From positions 1 through 64,000 of the forward strand of contig QCMA01000002.1 of the NCBI GenBank assembly GCA_003214115.1: a stretch of 64,000 bases of DNA, written 5' to 3'. Positions 32,285 through 42,517 of this stretch are shown here, piece after piece. Positions within the stretch are counted from its first letter, which is position 1. The number at the start of each line of letters is the position of its first letter. The notes below the pieces were generated by a model, which searched no databases, was not told the origin of the DNA, and saw nothing but the letters and a program-made list of their open reading frames with translations. The position numbers and the translations under genes were made by a program. This DNA comes from Prochlorococcus sp. AG-418-I21. Lineage in GTDB: Bacteria; Cyanobacteriota; Cyanobacteriia; PCC-6307; Cyanobiaceae.

Positions 32285-33715
32285 TTGGAAAAACGTTTAA
32301 GACTAGCCCCGAGTCCAACGGGTTTATTTCATATTGGGACAGCCCGAACAGCACTATTCAACTGGTTGTATGCACAAAAAATAGGTGGAAAATTTCTTAT
32401 CAGAATAGAAGATACAGATTTTCTTCGATCTAAATCTGAATATACAAAAAATATATTAGAGGGCTTGAAATGGCTTGGACTTAAATGGGATGAAGAACCT
32501 ATAAAGCAAAGTGACCGAATTTCGATTCACAAAAGTTATATCAAAAAACTATTAGAATGTGGAGCTGCATATAGGTGCTTTACATCAGAAGATGAAATAT
32601 CTGAATTAAGAGAAGAACAAAAAAAGAAAGGATTACCTCCAAAGCACGATAATAGACACAGAAGTCTTTCAAAAGAAGAAATAGAAACATTCATATCCCA
32701 AGGGCGGACTTCAGTAATAAGATTTAAGATTGATGAAAAAATTGAAATTAAATGGGTAGATCAGATAAGAGGTGAAATCAAATGGCAAGGGAAGGATTTG
32801 GGTGGTGATTTAGTTTTATCAAGAAGAGCTAAGGGATATGAGATTGGTGATCCTTTGTATAATCTTGCTGTTGTAGTTGATGATAATTTCATGAATATTA
32901 CTCACGTTGTAAGGGGTGAAGACCATATCTCGAACACTGCAAAACAAATATTGATCTATGAAGCATTAAATTTTAATTTGCCAACTTTTTCGCATACACC
33001 ATTAATACTAAATAGCGAAGGGAAAAAGTTATCTAAGAGAGATTGCGTTACTTCAATCGACGAATTTAGAGAAATGGGATATTTACCTGAGGCCCTATCA
33101 AACTATATGGCCTTTTTAGGTTGGTCTCCAAAATCTGCCGACAGAGAAATACTTTCACTTGAAGAGATATCTGAAATTTTTGACTTATCAGAAATAAATA
33201 AAGCTGGAGCCAAATTCAATTGGGAAAAACTCAACTGGATTAATTCTCAATATATAAAAAATATAGAATCAATAAAGTTAAGTGAGATTATGAGAAAATA
33301 CTGGGAAGATAATGGTTGGGAGCCGCCATCTCAAGAATGGGCTAATAAATTAGCAATTTTGCTTCGAGACTCTATGACTCTTTTAAAAGATGCAATTGAT
33401 CAATCAAAACCATTTTTCTTAATACCTATAATTCAAAAAGAAGGTCAAGATTTTCTGGAAAAGGAGGATTGCAAATTATCTCTAAAACTAATCTTAAGCT
33501 ATTTAATTGAGCAAAAGACTATAAAACTAAATAAAGAGAAAGCCAAAGAATTAATAAACGAAATCTCAAAAAAGCATAATATTAAAAAAGGGATTTTAAT
33601 GAAATCATTAAGAGTAGCCTTTTTTGGATCTCTAAGTGGGCCAGATTTAATTCAAAGTTGGGAGCTTTTCTCGGAGAGTAAAACTGATAGGACTCGAATT
33701 GAGAGATGTTTTTAA
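32285..33715 (+). CDS. gltX: Glutamyl-tRNA synthetase (TTG start)
   Basis: RLAPSPTGLFHIGTARTALFNWLYA, GKKLSKRD. Confidence 0.96.
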   Translation: MEKRLRLAPSPTGLFHIGTARTALFNWLYAQKIGGKFLIRIEDTDFLRSKSEYTKNILEGLKWLGLKWDEEPIKQSDRISIHKSYIKKLLECGAAYRCFTSEDEISELREEQKKKGLPPKHDNRHRSLSKEEIETFISQGRTSVIRFKIDEKIEIKWVDQIRGEIKWQGKDLGGDLVLSRRAKGYEIGDPLYNLAVVVDDNFMNITHVVRGEDHISNTAKQILIYEALNFNLPTFSHTPLILNSEGKKLSKRDCVTSIDEFREMGYLPEALSNYMAFLGWSPKSADREILSLEEISEIFDLSEINKAGAKFNWEKLNWINSQYIKNIESIKLSEIMRKYWEDNGWEPPSQEWANKLAILLRDSMTLLKDAIDQSKPFFLIPIIQKEGQDFLEKEDCKLSLKLILSYLIEQKTIKLNKEKAKELINEISKKHNIKKGILMKSLRVAFFGSLSGPDLIQSWELFSESKTDRTRIERCF

Positions 33716-34921
33716 TCAATCAAAATTATTTTTTTGGCCTAATTCAAGTCTATTTACCAAAGGTTTAGCTGAAAGTCCTTGTATTCCTACTGTCATCAAA
33801 ATAGTTAGAAAAACTAAACCTTGTAGACGGCCAGCCCCAAGGATACCAGCCTGCTCTAATCTGATAGAAAAAAGAGAAGCCACAGCTGCAGTAACAATAC
33901 CTCTTGGGGCTAACCAGGCTAAAAATATTTTTTCTTTTACGTTCAAGTCTCTCCCCATAGTTGCTATCCAGATAGAAATAGGGCGAACAATTACCATCAA
34001 CATAAAAACACAAACAACCCCTCCCCAGCCTAGCGGACTTAATTCACCCCAAGAAACGTCTGCGGCCAAAAGAGGGAAAAGAACTGTTATTGCTAATTGA
34101 GCTAATTCACCTATTAGATTATCCAATCTCTCCTTATCTATAACTTCTCTTTTACCTACAATAAAACCTGCCGCGACTGAAGCAGGCAAGCCTGATTCTG
34201 GTAAAAAATATTCGCAAATTCCATACACAAGAAAAATAAATCCAAGGGTAACTTGAAGCTCTATACCAAATGAGGCTTCATTTTTTATTTTTTTTAAAAT
34301 TTCTGATAGTAACCATCCTGCACTTAATCCGATTAAAACTCCTCCCCCTAATCTTTGCATTAATGCTATAAATACATCGTTAATCCCACGAAGATCCCCT
34401 AAAGTCAGTTCTAAAAGCAGTAATGCTAGTACTGCACCAATTGGTTCAAGCAACAACCCCTCAGCTTTTAAAACTTCCGAGAGTGGGGAAGTTAATTTTA
34501 TTTGTTCCACTAATGGAGAGACAACTGTTGGTCCAGTAGCTAAAACTATGGCACTATATATTCCTGCGACTTGCCATGAGAGGCCAGCCAGCCAATGAGC
34601 AATAAAAATTCCAGCTGATAATGAAATAAAAAGTCTTACCAATGAAATCTTCAAAACAGTATTTCTTATATTCCCCTCAGGCAATTTTAAATTTAATCCC
34701 CCTTCAAAAAGAACCAAACATACTAAAAGCCCCACAATAGTTTCAAGCCCTTGCCCGAGATCTAAAGGCTCAACAAGTCCTAATCCTGACCTTCCAATGA
34801 ATAATCCAGAAAGCAATAAAATAACAACACTTGGGAAACCTGTAAAAGAAGAAAATAATCGAGCGCAAGCACCTGCAAATACAGTTATCCCCCAAAGTAA
34901 TCCTAGCCTTTCAGGCGTCAT
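33716..34921 (-). CDS. CPA1-type Na+/H+ antiporter
   Basis: VLFEGGLNLKL, LATGPTVVSPL, AWLAPRGIVTAAVASLF. Confidence 0.9.
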   Translation of the reverse strand: MTPERLGLLWGITVFAGACARLFSSFTGFPSVVILLLSGLFIGRSGLGLVEPLDLGQGLETIVGLLVCLVLFEGGLNLKLPEGNIRNTVLKISLVRLFISLSAGIFIAHWLAGLSWQVAGIYSAIVLATGPTVVSPLVEQIKLTSPLSEVLKAEGLLLEPIGAVLALLLLELTLGDLRGINDVFIALMQRLGGGVLIGLSAGWLLSEILKKIKNEASFGIELQVTLGFIFLVYGICEYFLPESGLPASVAAGFIVGKREVIDKERLDNLIGELAQLAITVLFPLLAADVSWGELSPLGWGGVVCVFMLMVIVRPISIWIATMGRDLNVKEKIFLAWLAPRGIVTAAVASLFSIRLEQAGILGAGRLQGLVFLTILMTVGIQGLSAKPLVNRLELGQKNNFD

Positions 34922-35084
34922 GTAAAATTATAAATAATAAAAATATTCATTATTTTGATTAAATCAATAATCTTATCTCAAGTCCAATAAATACAATACT
35001 TTTTAATTTAATTAATCGGTTTAACAAGTGTAATTTTTTTTTAATCCTTAAAACTACTTTATAAGAAAATTAATTTTATTTCTA

Positions 35085-35261
35085 TTAAGAAAACTGGCTT
35101 ATTAAAGCAATAATTATAAAAATAATTCCTATACCAACAGTCGCCATCCTTCCATTCCATATTTCAGCTTGTGGGGTAAAACCTCTTTTCCACAAATTCA
35201 GTTCCTTTTTATCAACAAAGTTTTTTGTCTCTTTAATCTCTATTTTAGGTTGTTTGTTCAT
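35085..35261 (-). CDS. hli: High-light-inducible protein (HLIP), 58 aa
   Basis: Own translation: MNKQPKIEIKETKNFVDKKELNLWKRGFTPQAEIWNGRMATVGIGIIFIIIALISQFS; carries the HLIP AExxNGR motif; too short for the supplied ORF track. Confidence 0.93.
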   Translation of the reverse strand: MNKQPKIEIKETKNFVDKKELNLWKRGFTPQAEIWNGRMATVGIGIIFIIIALISQFS

Positions 35262-35266
35262 TAAAA

Positions 35267-36337
35267 TTAGAAAGGAGGGTTTTCTTCATAAAGAGTATTT
35301 GCTTGTTCAATTGAAAGTCTTCCTGCGACACCTAATTTAAGGGAACTTAAATGATCCTTAAATTTGAGCCTGAACAACGCCGCCGCTCCAATCATTGCCG
35401 CATTATCTGTACAAAGATTAAGGGGAGCTAAATAAACTTTAATAGATTTTTTACTAGCTTCACTAATCATCATTTTTCTTAATGTATTGTTAGCAGCCAC
35501 TCCCCCAACTACAACAACATTATCCAAGCAATGATCTTCTGCGCATTTTATTGTTCTCTCTACCAAAACCTCTGCTACTACTCTTTCAAAACTTGCAGCA
35601 ATATCTGGAATTGGAACGGTCTTCCCATCCAAATTTATTCTCTCAACTAATCTTAATACGGCGGTTTTAAGACCACTAAAAGAGAAATCATATTTAAGAA
35701 ATCCACCTTTTTTATCAGAAATCCTACATTTTGGTAAATTAAATTTCATTGGGTCCCCATTTTTAGCAATCTTTTCAATTGCCGGTCCTCCTGGATAACT
35801 AAGACCTAATAGTCTGCCAACTTTGTCAAAGGCTTCTCCAGCAGCATCATCAAAACTTTTCCCTAGTCTTTCCATACCCCTTCTATCATCAACCTTAATC
35901 AATTCAGTATGTCCGCCGCTAACAAGTAATGTAAGAAAAGATTTCTTTGGATAGTTTTCTGAAAATAGAATTGAAGATAAATGCCCCTCCAAATGATGAA
36001 TTCCCAAAAATGGTTTTGCATATAACATGCAAAGTGATCTTGCAGTTATAGAGCCAACTCGTAAACAACCAACTAATCCAGGAGCAACAGTTGATGCAAT
36101 ATAATCGACTTCCTTAATTTTGATTTTTGATTCTTCTAAAGCCTTATCTAAAACAAAAGGTAATAACTCTAAATGCTTTCTAGCTGCAAGTTCAGGCACA
36201 ACTCCTCCCCATTTTGAATGATCTTCAATTTGGGAGGCAATTATATTTGAATGTATTCTGAAAGTATCCCCAACATTGGAAACTATTGAGACAGATGTCT
36301 CATCACAACTTGTTTCAATAGCTAAAACTTTATGCAT
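35267..36337 (-). CDS. tsaD: tRNA threonylcarbamoyladenosine transferase TsaD
   Basis: VLAIETSCDETSVSIV, GIHHLEGHLSS, VSGGHTELI. Confidence 0.97.
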   Translation of the reverse strand: MHKVLAIETSCDETSVSIVSNVGDTFRIHSNIIASQIEDHSKWGGVVPELAARKHLELLPFVLDKALEESKIKIKEVDYIASTVAPGLVGCLRVGSITARSLCMLYAKPFLGIHHLEGHLSSILFSENYPKKSFLTLLVSGGHTELIKVDDRRGMERLGKSFDDAAGEAFDKVGRLLGLSYPGGPAIEKIAKNGDPMKFNLPKCRISDKKGGFLKYDFSFSGLKTAVLRLVERINLDGKTVPIPDIAASFERVVAEVLVERTIKCAEDHCLDNVVVVGGVAANNTLRKMMISEASKKSIKVYLAPLNLCTDNAAMIGAAALFRLKFKDHLSSLKLGVAGRLSIEQANTLYEENPPF

Positions 36338-36411
36338 TTTTGATTCAACTTGTTCTATTTTAATATTAATTTCTTACTTAACACACTATAAGGAATTTAA
36401 GATTGCAACTT

Positions 36412-36966
36412 ATGAAATTCTTTTTTTCAATCATAACCTCAGTTTTTCTGTTCTTAGGAATTACTCCAATTGCTTTAGCTGCAAATGGGCCTGCCTTAAA
36501 CGCAGACAGAGCTAGCACAGAATATACTGCTTCAGCCCTCACAAAATGCTCTGAAAATCCTAAATTCATTGAAAGAGCAAATTCTGCAACTACTCAAAAA
36601 GACATAGCAAGATTTGAAAGATATGGAAAAGCATCATGCGGAGATGATGGTCTTCCTCATTTAATAATTGGACCTCCTCTTGAGCCATGGGGGGCCCTTC
36701 TAAATAGAGGGCATGAAGGAGATTTACTTATCCCAGGAGTATTGTTCATTTACATTGCTGGAATTATAGGTTGGTCAGGAAGAGAGTATCTCATTGAATC
36801 AAAAAAGACTAAGAATCCAGCAGATCTTGAGATCATTATTGACTTAGACTTAGCCAGAAAATGTCTTGTAAAAGGAGCCCAATGGCCTCTTCTTGCTAAT
36901 AAACAAGGTAGAAATGGAGATTTAAGAGAGAAAGATAACAATATTACACTTAATGGTCCTCGCTAA
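36412..36966 (+). CDS. psaF: Photosystem I subunit III PsaF (track places start at TTG 36403)
   Basis: Signal peptide, SALTKCSENPKFIERA, GDDGLPHLIIGPPLEPWGALLNRGHEGDLLIPGVLFIYIAGIIGWSGREYL. Confidence 0.95.
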   Translation: MKFFFSIITSVFLFLGITPIALAANGPALNADRASTEYTASALTKCSENPKFIERANSATTQKDIARFERYGKASCGDDGLPHLIIGPPLEPWGALLNRGHEGDLLIPGVLFIYIAGIIGWSGREYLIESKKTKNPADLEIIIDLDLARKCLVKGAQWPLLANKQGRNGDLREKDNNITLNGPR

Positions 36967-36993
36967 ACATCCTTAAAAAACTTTCATAAAAAA

Positions 36994-37128
36994 ATGTTCA
37001 AAATTCTAAACACAAAATTTGTCAGATCTGCTCCAGTGGTAGCAGCAATTTGGCTAAGCCTTACAGCTGGAATAATTATTGAATTTAATAGGTTTTTCCC
37101 AGATTTATTGTTCCATCCAATGAGTTGA
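36994..37128 (+). CDS. psaJ: Photosystem I subunit IX PsaJ, 44 aa
   Basis: Own translation: [44 protein letters not shown]; directly follows psaF. Confidence 0.95.
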   Translation: MFKILNTKFVRSAPVVAAIWLSLTAGIIIEFNRFFPDLLFHPMS

Positions 37129-37133
37129 TAAAT

Positions 37134-37171
37134 AAAAAATAATCAAGTTTTTATTAACTTGATTATTTTTT
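37134..37171. terminator. Bidirectional terminator between convergent psaJ and gmk
   Basis: AAAAAATAATCAAGTT-tttatt-AACTTGATTATTTTTT, perfect 16-bp arms with A/T runs both sides; overlaps gmk 3' end. Confidence 0.85.
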
Positions 37172-37697
37172 TTGCTGTTTCATAAACATTGTGATTTGTT
37201 AATGAAAAATCAAATTCATTTGATACTGAAATCTCATAATTAGCCCTTGAGAGTCTTTTTTTAATTGCCTCTTCTTTTTCTGTACCTCTATTTCTTATTC
37301 TTCTCTCTAACTCTTCTTTATCCGGAGGAAGTAAAAATATTGATTGTGAATTAGGAAACTTATTTTTTATTTGCCTTGCACCCTCTACTTCAATTTCAAG
37401 TAGTACCGTAAATCCTTTTTTTATTTTCTCATTAACAGAAGACAAAGGGGTTCCATAGTAGTTTCCAGCAAATTGAGCCCATTCAAGAAAAAGGTTTTGT
37501 TCAATCATTTCTTTAAACTTTTCTTGGTTTAAGAAATAATAATTTTCTCCGTCCTTTTCTCCCTCTCTAGGTTCTCTAGTAGTTGCAGATATTGAAAGCC
37601 AAAAATTTTTTTCTTTACCTAATATTTCTTTAACAACTGTTCCTTTACCTACCCCGCTGGGTCCAGTAAGGATAATAAGTTTTTTTTGATTTTTCAT
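37143..37697 (-). CDS. gmk: Guanylate kinase
   Basis: LIILTGPSGVGKGTVVKEIL, SISATTREPREGEKDGENYYFL. Confidence 0.95.
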   Translation of the reverse strand: MKNQKKLIILTGPSGVGKGTVVKEILGKEKNFWLSISATTREPREGEKDGENYYFLNQEKFKEMIEQNLFLEWAQFAGNYYGTPLSSVNEKIKKGFTVLLEIEVEGARQIKNKFPNSQSIFLLPPDKEELERRIRNRGTEKEEAIKKRLSRANYEISVSNEFDFSLTNHNVYETAKKIIKLIKT

Positions 37698-37747
37698 ATT
37701 AAATTTTTTACAGTAAAATAGACATCTTGTGAATTAAATAAGGAATA

Positions 37748-39472
37748 ATGCAAAAAGGTGTTCCACAGATAATGGATATTACATCTATTAAATCTGTCTT
37801 GCATTATTTGATAAAGAACATCTTACCTGCAAAGTTTGAGACTGCCCAACAACCAGAGCCCAATACAATTCAATTATGTTTCAGAGGAGTTGATTCTCAA
37901 ACATGGTTAGAAGTTTCATGGAATGGAGACTCTCCAAGAATACTAAAGATAAATAAGCCAGAAAAGATTGGGAGAGAAAGCACACTTTCCAAACAAATAA
38001 GATACGGATTAAAGTATATGGCTTTAATCTCGATTGATCAAGATGATTTCGAGAGAGTTATAAAATTTAGTTTTGCGAAAAAACCTGGAGATGAAATTAA
38101 TAAGTATTTAATTTTTGAATTAATGGGAAAACATAGTAATATTTTTTATCTGGATAATAAACATAAAATAATTGCCGTTGGTAAACAAATTAAATCAAGT
38201 CAATCTAGTTTTAGAACAATTTCAACAGGATCAATTTATTCTGGCCCTCCTGTCAATCTCAAAAAACAACCTAGAGAAGATGAGTCTTTTCAATCATGGA
38301 AAGACTCAATTTCAATAGTACCTGAGTCTTTGAAATACTGTTTAATAAATACCTATCAAGGAGTAAGCCCTATCCTTACAAAACAATTAGAGGTTGTTAG
38401 CGCAACTGTTAATTCAGAAATAATGGAAAAAAATATTGATTTCATTAGCAACTCAGACTTAAAAGAGATATTTAAAAATTGGAAGATTTGGATATACAGG
38501 TTTAAAAACAATAACTTTAACTTTTCTATATTCAACAAAGATTTTTATTGCGTTTGGTTTTTTGATGAGGAAATTAATTGCGAAAATAAAATAGATTTAT
38601 GCCTTGGTTTAGAGAATTATTATGATTATCATCTGAAACAAAAAAAACTTGAATTATTGGAAAAGAAAATTGAAGGGATAATTTTTAAACAAACCAATAC
38701 TGAGAAAAAGAATTTAAATATTCAATATGATCTTCTGACAAAATCAGAAAACTACGAAATATATAAAGAAAAAGCTGATATTATATTCTCTTCACATGCA
38801 ATTAAAAAACAAGACATTATAAAGGGACAAAAACTATATAAAAAATCAAAAAAACTTAAGAGATCTAGAGAATTAATAAAAGAAAGATTAAGTATTTACA
38901 AAACAAATATAGAGAGATTAGACGAATTCACTACGCTTCTAGAAAATTTAAATTCTTTAAATCATGAAAAACTTTCTATGAGAATCAAACTATTAGAAGA
39001 AATTATGGAAGAAATTTGTAACGAGTTTAATATCAATATCAAGAAGCACAGAGAAGATCAGAAAAGTACATATGAGATAGAGTCTTCACCAATTCAAGTT
39101 GACACTCCCACAGGATTAAAGCTTCAGGTAGGGAGAAATATGAGGCAAAATGATTTAATTAGCTTTAAGTTCTCAAAAAAAGGCGATTTATGGTTTCATG
39201 CACAGGAGTCACCGGGCAGTCATGTAGTTTTGAAGTCTTCATCTCAAGTAGCATCTGAACAAGATCTTCAAATAGCTGCAGATTTAGCTGCTTTATTTAG
39301 TAAGGCAAAAAGAAACATTAAAGTTCCAATTAATTTAGTAAAGATTAAAGATTTGCAAAAAATCAAAAACGGAGGGCAAGGTTGCGTTTCCTTTAAAAAT
39401 GGAGAAATTATTTGGGGAAATCCTACAAGAGGAGAAGATTACATTAAAAAAAATCTTAAAACAATAATTTAG
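37748..39472 (+). CDS. NFACT-family protein (RqcH/fibronectin-binding-like)
   Basis: Coiled coil and NFACT-R domain GDLWFHAQESPGSHVVLKSS. Confidence 0.9.
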   Translation: MQKGVPQIMDITSIKSVLHYLIKNILPAKFETAQQPEPNTIQLCFRGVDSQTWLEVSWNGDSPRILKINKPEKIGRESTLSKQIRYGLKYMALISIDQDDFERVIKFSFAKKPGDEINKYLIFELMGKHSNIFYLDNKHKIIAVGKQIKSSQSSFRTISTGSIYSGPPVNLKKQPREDESFQSWKDSISIVPESLKYCLINTYQGVSPILTKQLEVVSATVNSEIMEKNIDFISNSDLKEIFKNWKIWIYRFKNNNFNFSIFNKDFYCVWFFDEEINCENKIDLCLGLENYYDYHLKQKKLELLEKKIEGIIFKQTNTEKKNLNIQYDLLTKSENYEIYKEKADIIFSSHAIKKQDIIKGQKLYKKSKKLKRSRELIKERLSIYKTNIERLDEFTTLLENLNSLNHEKLSMRIKLLEEIMEEICNEFNINIKKHREDQKSTYEIESSPIQVDTPTGLKLQVGRNMRQNDLISFKFSKKGDLWFHAQESPGSHVVLKSSSQVASEQDLQIAADLAALFSKAKRNIKVPINLVKIKDLQKIKNGGQGCVSFKNGEIIWGNPTRGEDYIKKNLKTII

Positions 39473-39502
39473 TTTATAATGAAAAAAAAATTTTTAATCT
39501 AA

Positions 39503-39763
39503 ATGTTTGATTTTCTTTTAGGCACTCATGAATTTTTAGGAAATCATAGTTTTCCAGAATTTATTGTTGGATATCTATTTGGTGCTGCATTAATAATTGG
39601 AGCTCCTACTGTTTTCTTACTACTTGCCTTTGTAAGCGCTTTAATGAAAACAAATGGGAAAATGGGTGGATATAGAGAATATGAAACTTATGGTGAATCA
39701 TCTTTAAATGATGCCCCTCCTTTCTTATTACCAGATCCAACAAATCCTAAATTAAGCAAATAA
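39503..39763 (+). CDS. Small conserved membrane protein (86 aa)
   Basis: Hydrophobic segment FIVGYLFGAALIIGAPTVFLLLAFVSALM. Confidence 0.65.
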   Translation: MFDFLLGTHEFLGNHSFPEFIVGYLFGAALIIGAPTVFLLLAFVSALMKTNGKMGGYREYETYGESSLNDAPPFLLPDPTNPKLSK

Positions 39764-39843
39764 TTAAGTTTATCGAAAAATAAATTGGACTTTGACAATA
39801 GTAATTTTAAACCTTTTTCTTACACAATTTTTATCCAATAATA

Positions 39844-40602
39844 ATGAGAGGTACAGGTCAAAGTGAAAAAAAATTATCAGATTCGATGACTTTTAGTGAT
39901 CATTTAGAGGAGCTTCGTCAAAGGATACTAAACTCAATTTACTCAATACTTATTTCAATATTCTTTAGTTTTCTCATCATAAAGCCATTAATATCTTTTT
40001 TAGAAATTCCAGCTGGTGATATTCACTTACTACAACTTGCTCCAGGAGAGTTTTTATTTGTCGCTATTAAAGTTGCAGGTTACAGCGGATTGATAGTTTC
40101 TATGCCTTATATTTTTTATCAAATAATATTATTCATTTCGCCTGGTTTAACAAAACAAGAAAAAAGTCTTATCTTGCCTGCAGTTTTTGGTTCAGGTCTT
40201 CTATTTTTTTTAGGATTAATTTTTTCATGGTGGATATTAGTCCCTGCAGCAATAAATTTCTTCATTAGTTTCGGTGCTGATATTGTTGAACCAACTTGGT
40301 CTATAGAAAGATATTTTGATTTTGTTCTCTTATTAATGTCTAGCACTGCAATAGCTTTTCAATTGCCAGTATTACAATTTATTCTTGGTTCTCTTGGAAT
40401 AATCACAACAGAAAAAATGATTTCGAATTGGAAGATAGTTGTAATATCCTCTGCAATATTATCTGCAGTTATTACCCCTTCAACTGACCCATTGACTATG
40501 TCATTGCTATCTATATCGATTGTTTTTTTATTTTTTGTGGGTACTGGATTAACTTACTTATCAGAAAATCTTAAGTCAAAAACTCTTTCATCTTCTCATT
40601 AA
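39844..40602 (+). CDS. tatC: Sec-independent protein translocase TatC
   Basis: MTFSDHLEELRQRI, six-TM topology, AVITPSTDPLTMSLLSI. Confidence 0.95.
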   Translation: MRGTGQSEKKLSDSMTFSDHLEELRQRILNSIYSILISIFFSFLIIKPLISFLEIPAGDIHLLQLAPGEFLFVAIKVAGYSGLIVSMPYIFYQIILFISPGLTKQEKSLILPAVFGSGLLFFLGLIFSWWILVPAAINFFISFGADIVEPTWSIERYFDFVLLLMSSTAIAFQLPVLQFILGSLGIITTEKMISNWKIVVISSAILSAVITPSTDPLTMSLLSISIVFLFFVGTGLTYLSENLKSKTLSSSH

Positions 40603-40888
40603 GATCTAATTGCAAGCTGACAGCTCTACCTAACCTTGGCTTAGCATTAACTTTCTTTAGCCATTCCCTTACTTCTTCTGAATATCCACATCTGTTTAAA
40701 ATCTCGATTTTATCAGCTATCGATTCTTTATATTCATCTTCACTTAAAGGGAATGATTCCTGTCCAAGAAATCCCCACATCATTTGAAAATACACAAACT
40801 TTCCTCTTCTAAAGAGTCTAAAATCATATTTTCTGCCCCAGCGGTGAATCAAATAATGTATAACTTCATCTACTAGCAATGGGTTCAT
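40571..40888 (-). CDS. DUF3067-like protein, 3' end overlaps tatC
   Basis: MNPLLVDEVIHYLIHRWGRKYDFRLFRRGKFVYFQMMWGFLGQESFPLSEDEY. Confidence 0.8.
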   Translation of the reverse strand: MNPLLVDEVIHYLIHRWGRKYDFRLFRRGKFVYFQMMWGFLGQESFPLSEDEYKESIADKIEILNRCGYSEEVREWLKKVNAKPRLGRAVSLQLDLNEKMKEFLT

Positions 40889-41011
40889 TTAAATCAATTA
40901 ATTAAGACTTCCTAAACTTTTACTTTAAATTATTAAAAGTCCTATCTATTTGCAACAGAAATTGAACAATTTGATCCATAATAACTAATAAATAACTGAA
41001 CCAAGTAGCGA

Positions 41012-41548
41012 ATGACTCAATTAAGTTCCAATGATGTCCCTTCTATGGGTCGAAGGCAATTTATGAATCTTCTTACATTTGGTACTGCAACTGGTGTAGC
41101 TTTAGGAGCCCTTTACCCTGTAGCTAATTATTTCATGCCTTTAAGAGCAGGCGGTGGTGGAGGTGGAACCTCTGCTAAAGATGAATTAGGGAATCCAATA
41201 ACTAAGACAGGTTGGTTAGCTACCCATCAAGCAGGAGACAGAAGTCTAGTTCAGGGTCTAAAGGGAGATCCAACTTATTTAATAGTTAATGAGGGTGGGG
41301 AAATAGGAGAATTTGGTTTAAATGCAATTTGTACTCATTTAGGTTGTGTTGTCCCATGGGATAGTGGTGCTAATAAATTCATATGTCCTTGTCATGGCAG
41401 TCAGTACGATACTAACGGGAAGGTAGTAAGAGGGCCTGCGCCTTTATCTTTAGCTCTAGCGCATGTCGATATTGAAGATGATGCTGTACTCGTCAAACAA
41501 TGGTCAGAAACTGACTTTAGAACTAATGAAAATCCATGGTGGGCATAA
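41012..41548 (+). CDS. petC: Cytochrome b6f Rieske iron-sulfur protein
   Basis: GRRQFMNLL Tat-type N-terminus, CTHLGC and CPCHGS Rieske motifs. Confidence 0.97.
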   Translation: MTQLSSNDVPSMGRRQFMNLLTFGTATGVALGALYPVANYFMPLRAGGGGGGTSAKDELGNPITKTGWLATHQAGDRSLVQGLKGDPTYLIVNEGGEIGEFGLNAICTHLGCVVPWDSGANKFICPCHGSQYDTNGKVVRGPAPLSLALAHVDIEDDAVLVKQWSETDFRTNENPWWA

Positions 41549-42507
41549 AAAAAATGAAAGGTCTTAAAAATCAAATCATGAAAAAAACAAGTTTATTTAT
41601 CTGTACTCTGCTTTTCATTTCAAGCATTCTATTTTATCCAAAAATCACTTTTGCTTATCCATTTTGGGCTCAGCAAAACTACGAATCCCCAAGAGAAGCC
41701 ACAGGTAAGATAGTCTGTGCAAATTGTCATCTAGCTCAGATGCCTACAATTGCAGAGGTTCCACAATCTGTTGGAGCAGACAGTGTTTTCAAAGCTGTAG
41801 TCAAAATACCCTACAAAAATGATTTAAAAGAGATAGGGGCTGATGGTTCGGAAGTCCCATTACAAGTTGGTGCAGTTGTAATGCTGCCTGATGGCTTTAA
41901 ACTTGCTCCACAAGAAAGATGGACCGAAGAAATAAAAGAGGAGACAGAAGGGGTTTATTTCACTAACTACAGTGAAGAGAAAGATAATATAATTATCGTC
42001 GGACCTTTGCCTGGCGATACCAATAAAGAAATCGTTTTCCCAGTACTTTCCCCTGACCCATCCACTAATAAAGAATATCACTATGGGAAATACTCGTTAC
42101 ATATTGGAGGCAATAGAGGTAGAGGTCAGGTATATCCAACTGGAGATAAGAGCAATAATGTAGTATTCACCTCTTCCACTGCAGGAACTATAAATTCAAT
42201 AGATACAATTGAAGATGGTAGCTATCAAGTCAATATAGAAAACGATAATGGTGAAATAACTACTGAAGCAGTACCTCTTGGTCCTCAACTTATCGTAAAA
42301 GCACAAGATAAAATTAATGTAGGTGACCCTCTTACTAATGATCCCAACGTTGGTGGCTTTGGGCAATTAGATGCTGAGGTTGTACTTCAGAGCCCTTATA
42401 GAGTTATTGGATTGATTGCATTCTTCATTGGTGTAGGCTTAACACAAATACTTTTAGTATTAAAGAAAAAACAAGTAGAAAAAGTGCAAGCAGCAGAGGG
42501 TATCTAA
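41536..42507 (+). CDS. petA: Cytochrome f (true start likely downstream of the track start, e.g. ATG at 41578)
   Basis: [28 protein letters not shown]-terminal TM. Confidence 0.96.
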   Translation: MVGIKKMKGLKNQIMKKTSLFICTLLFISSILFYPKITFAYPFWAQQNYESPREATGKIVCANCHLAQMPTIAEVPQSVGADSVFKAVVKIPYKNDLKEIGADGSEVPLQVGAVVMLPDGFKLAPQERWTEEIKEETEGVYFTNYSEEKDNIIIVGPLPGDTNKEIVFPVLSPDPSTNKEYHYGKYSLHIGGNRGRGQVYPTGDKSNNVVFTSSTAGTINSIDTIEDGSYQVNIENDNGEITTEAVPLGPQLIVKAQDKINVGDPLTNDPNVGGFGQLDAEVVLQSPYRVIGLIAFFIGVGLTQILLVLKKKQVEKVQAAEGI

Positions 42508-42517
42508 CTTTCTCTAA

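Noticed and set aside
33699-34100. 133-aa plus-strand ORF opposite the Na+/H+ antiporter
   Set aside because: Antisense to clear transmembrane transporter motifs; low-complexity composition typical of a shadow frame
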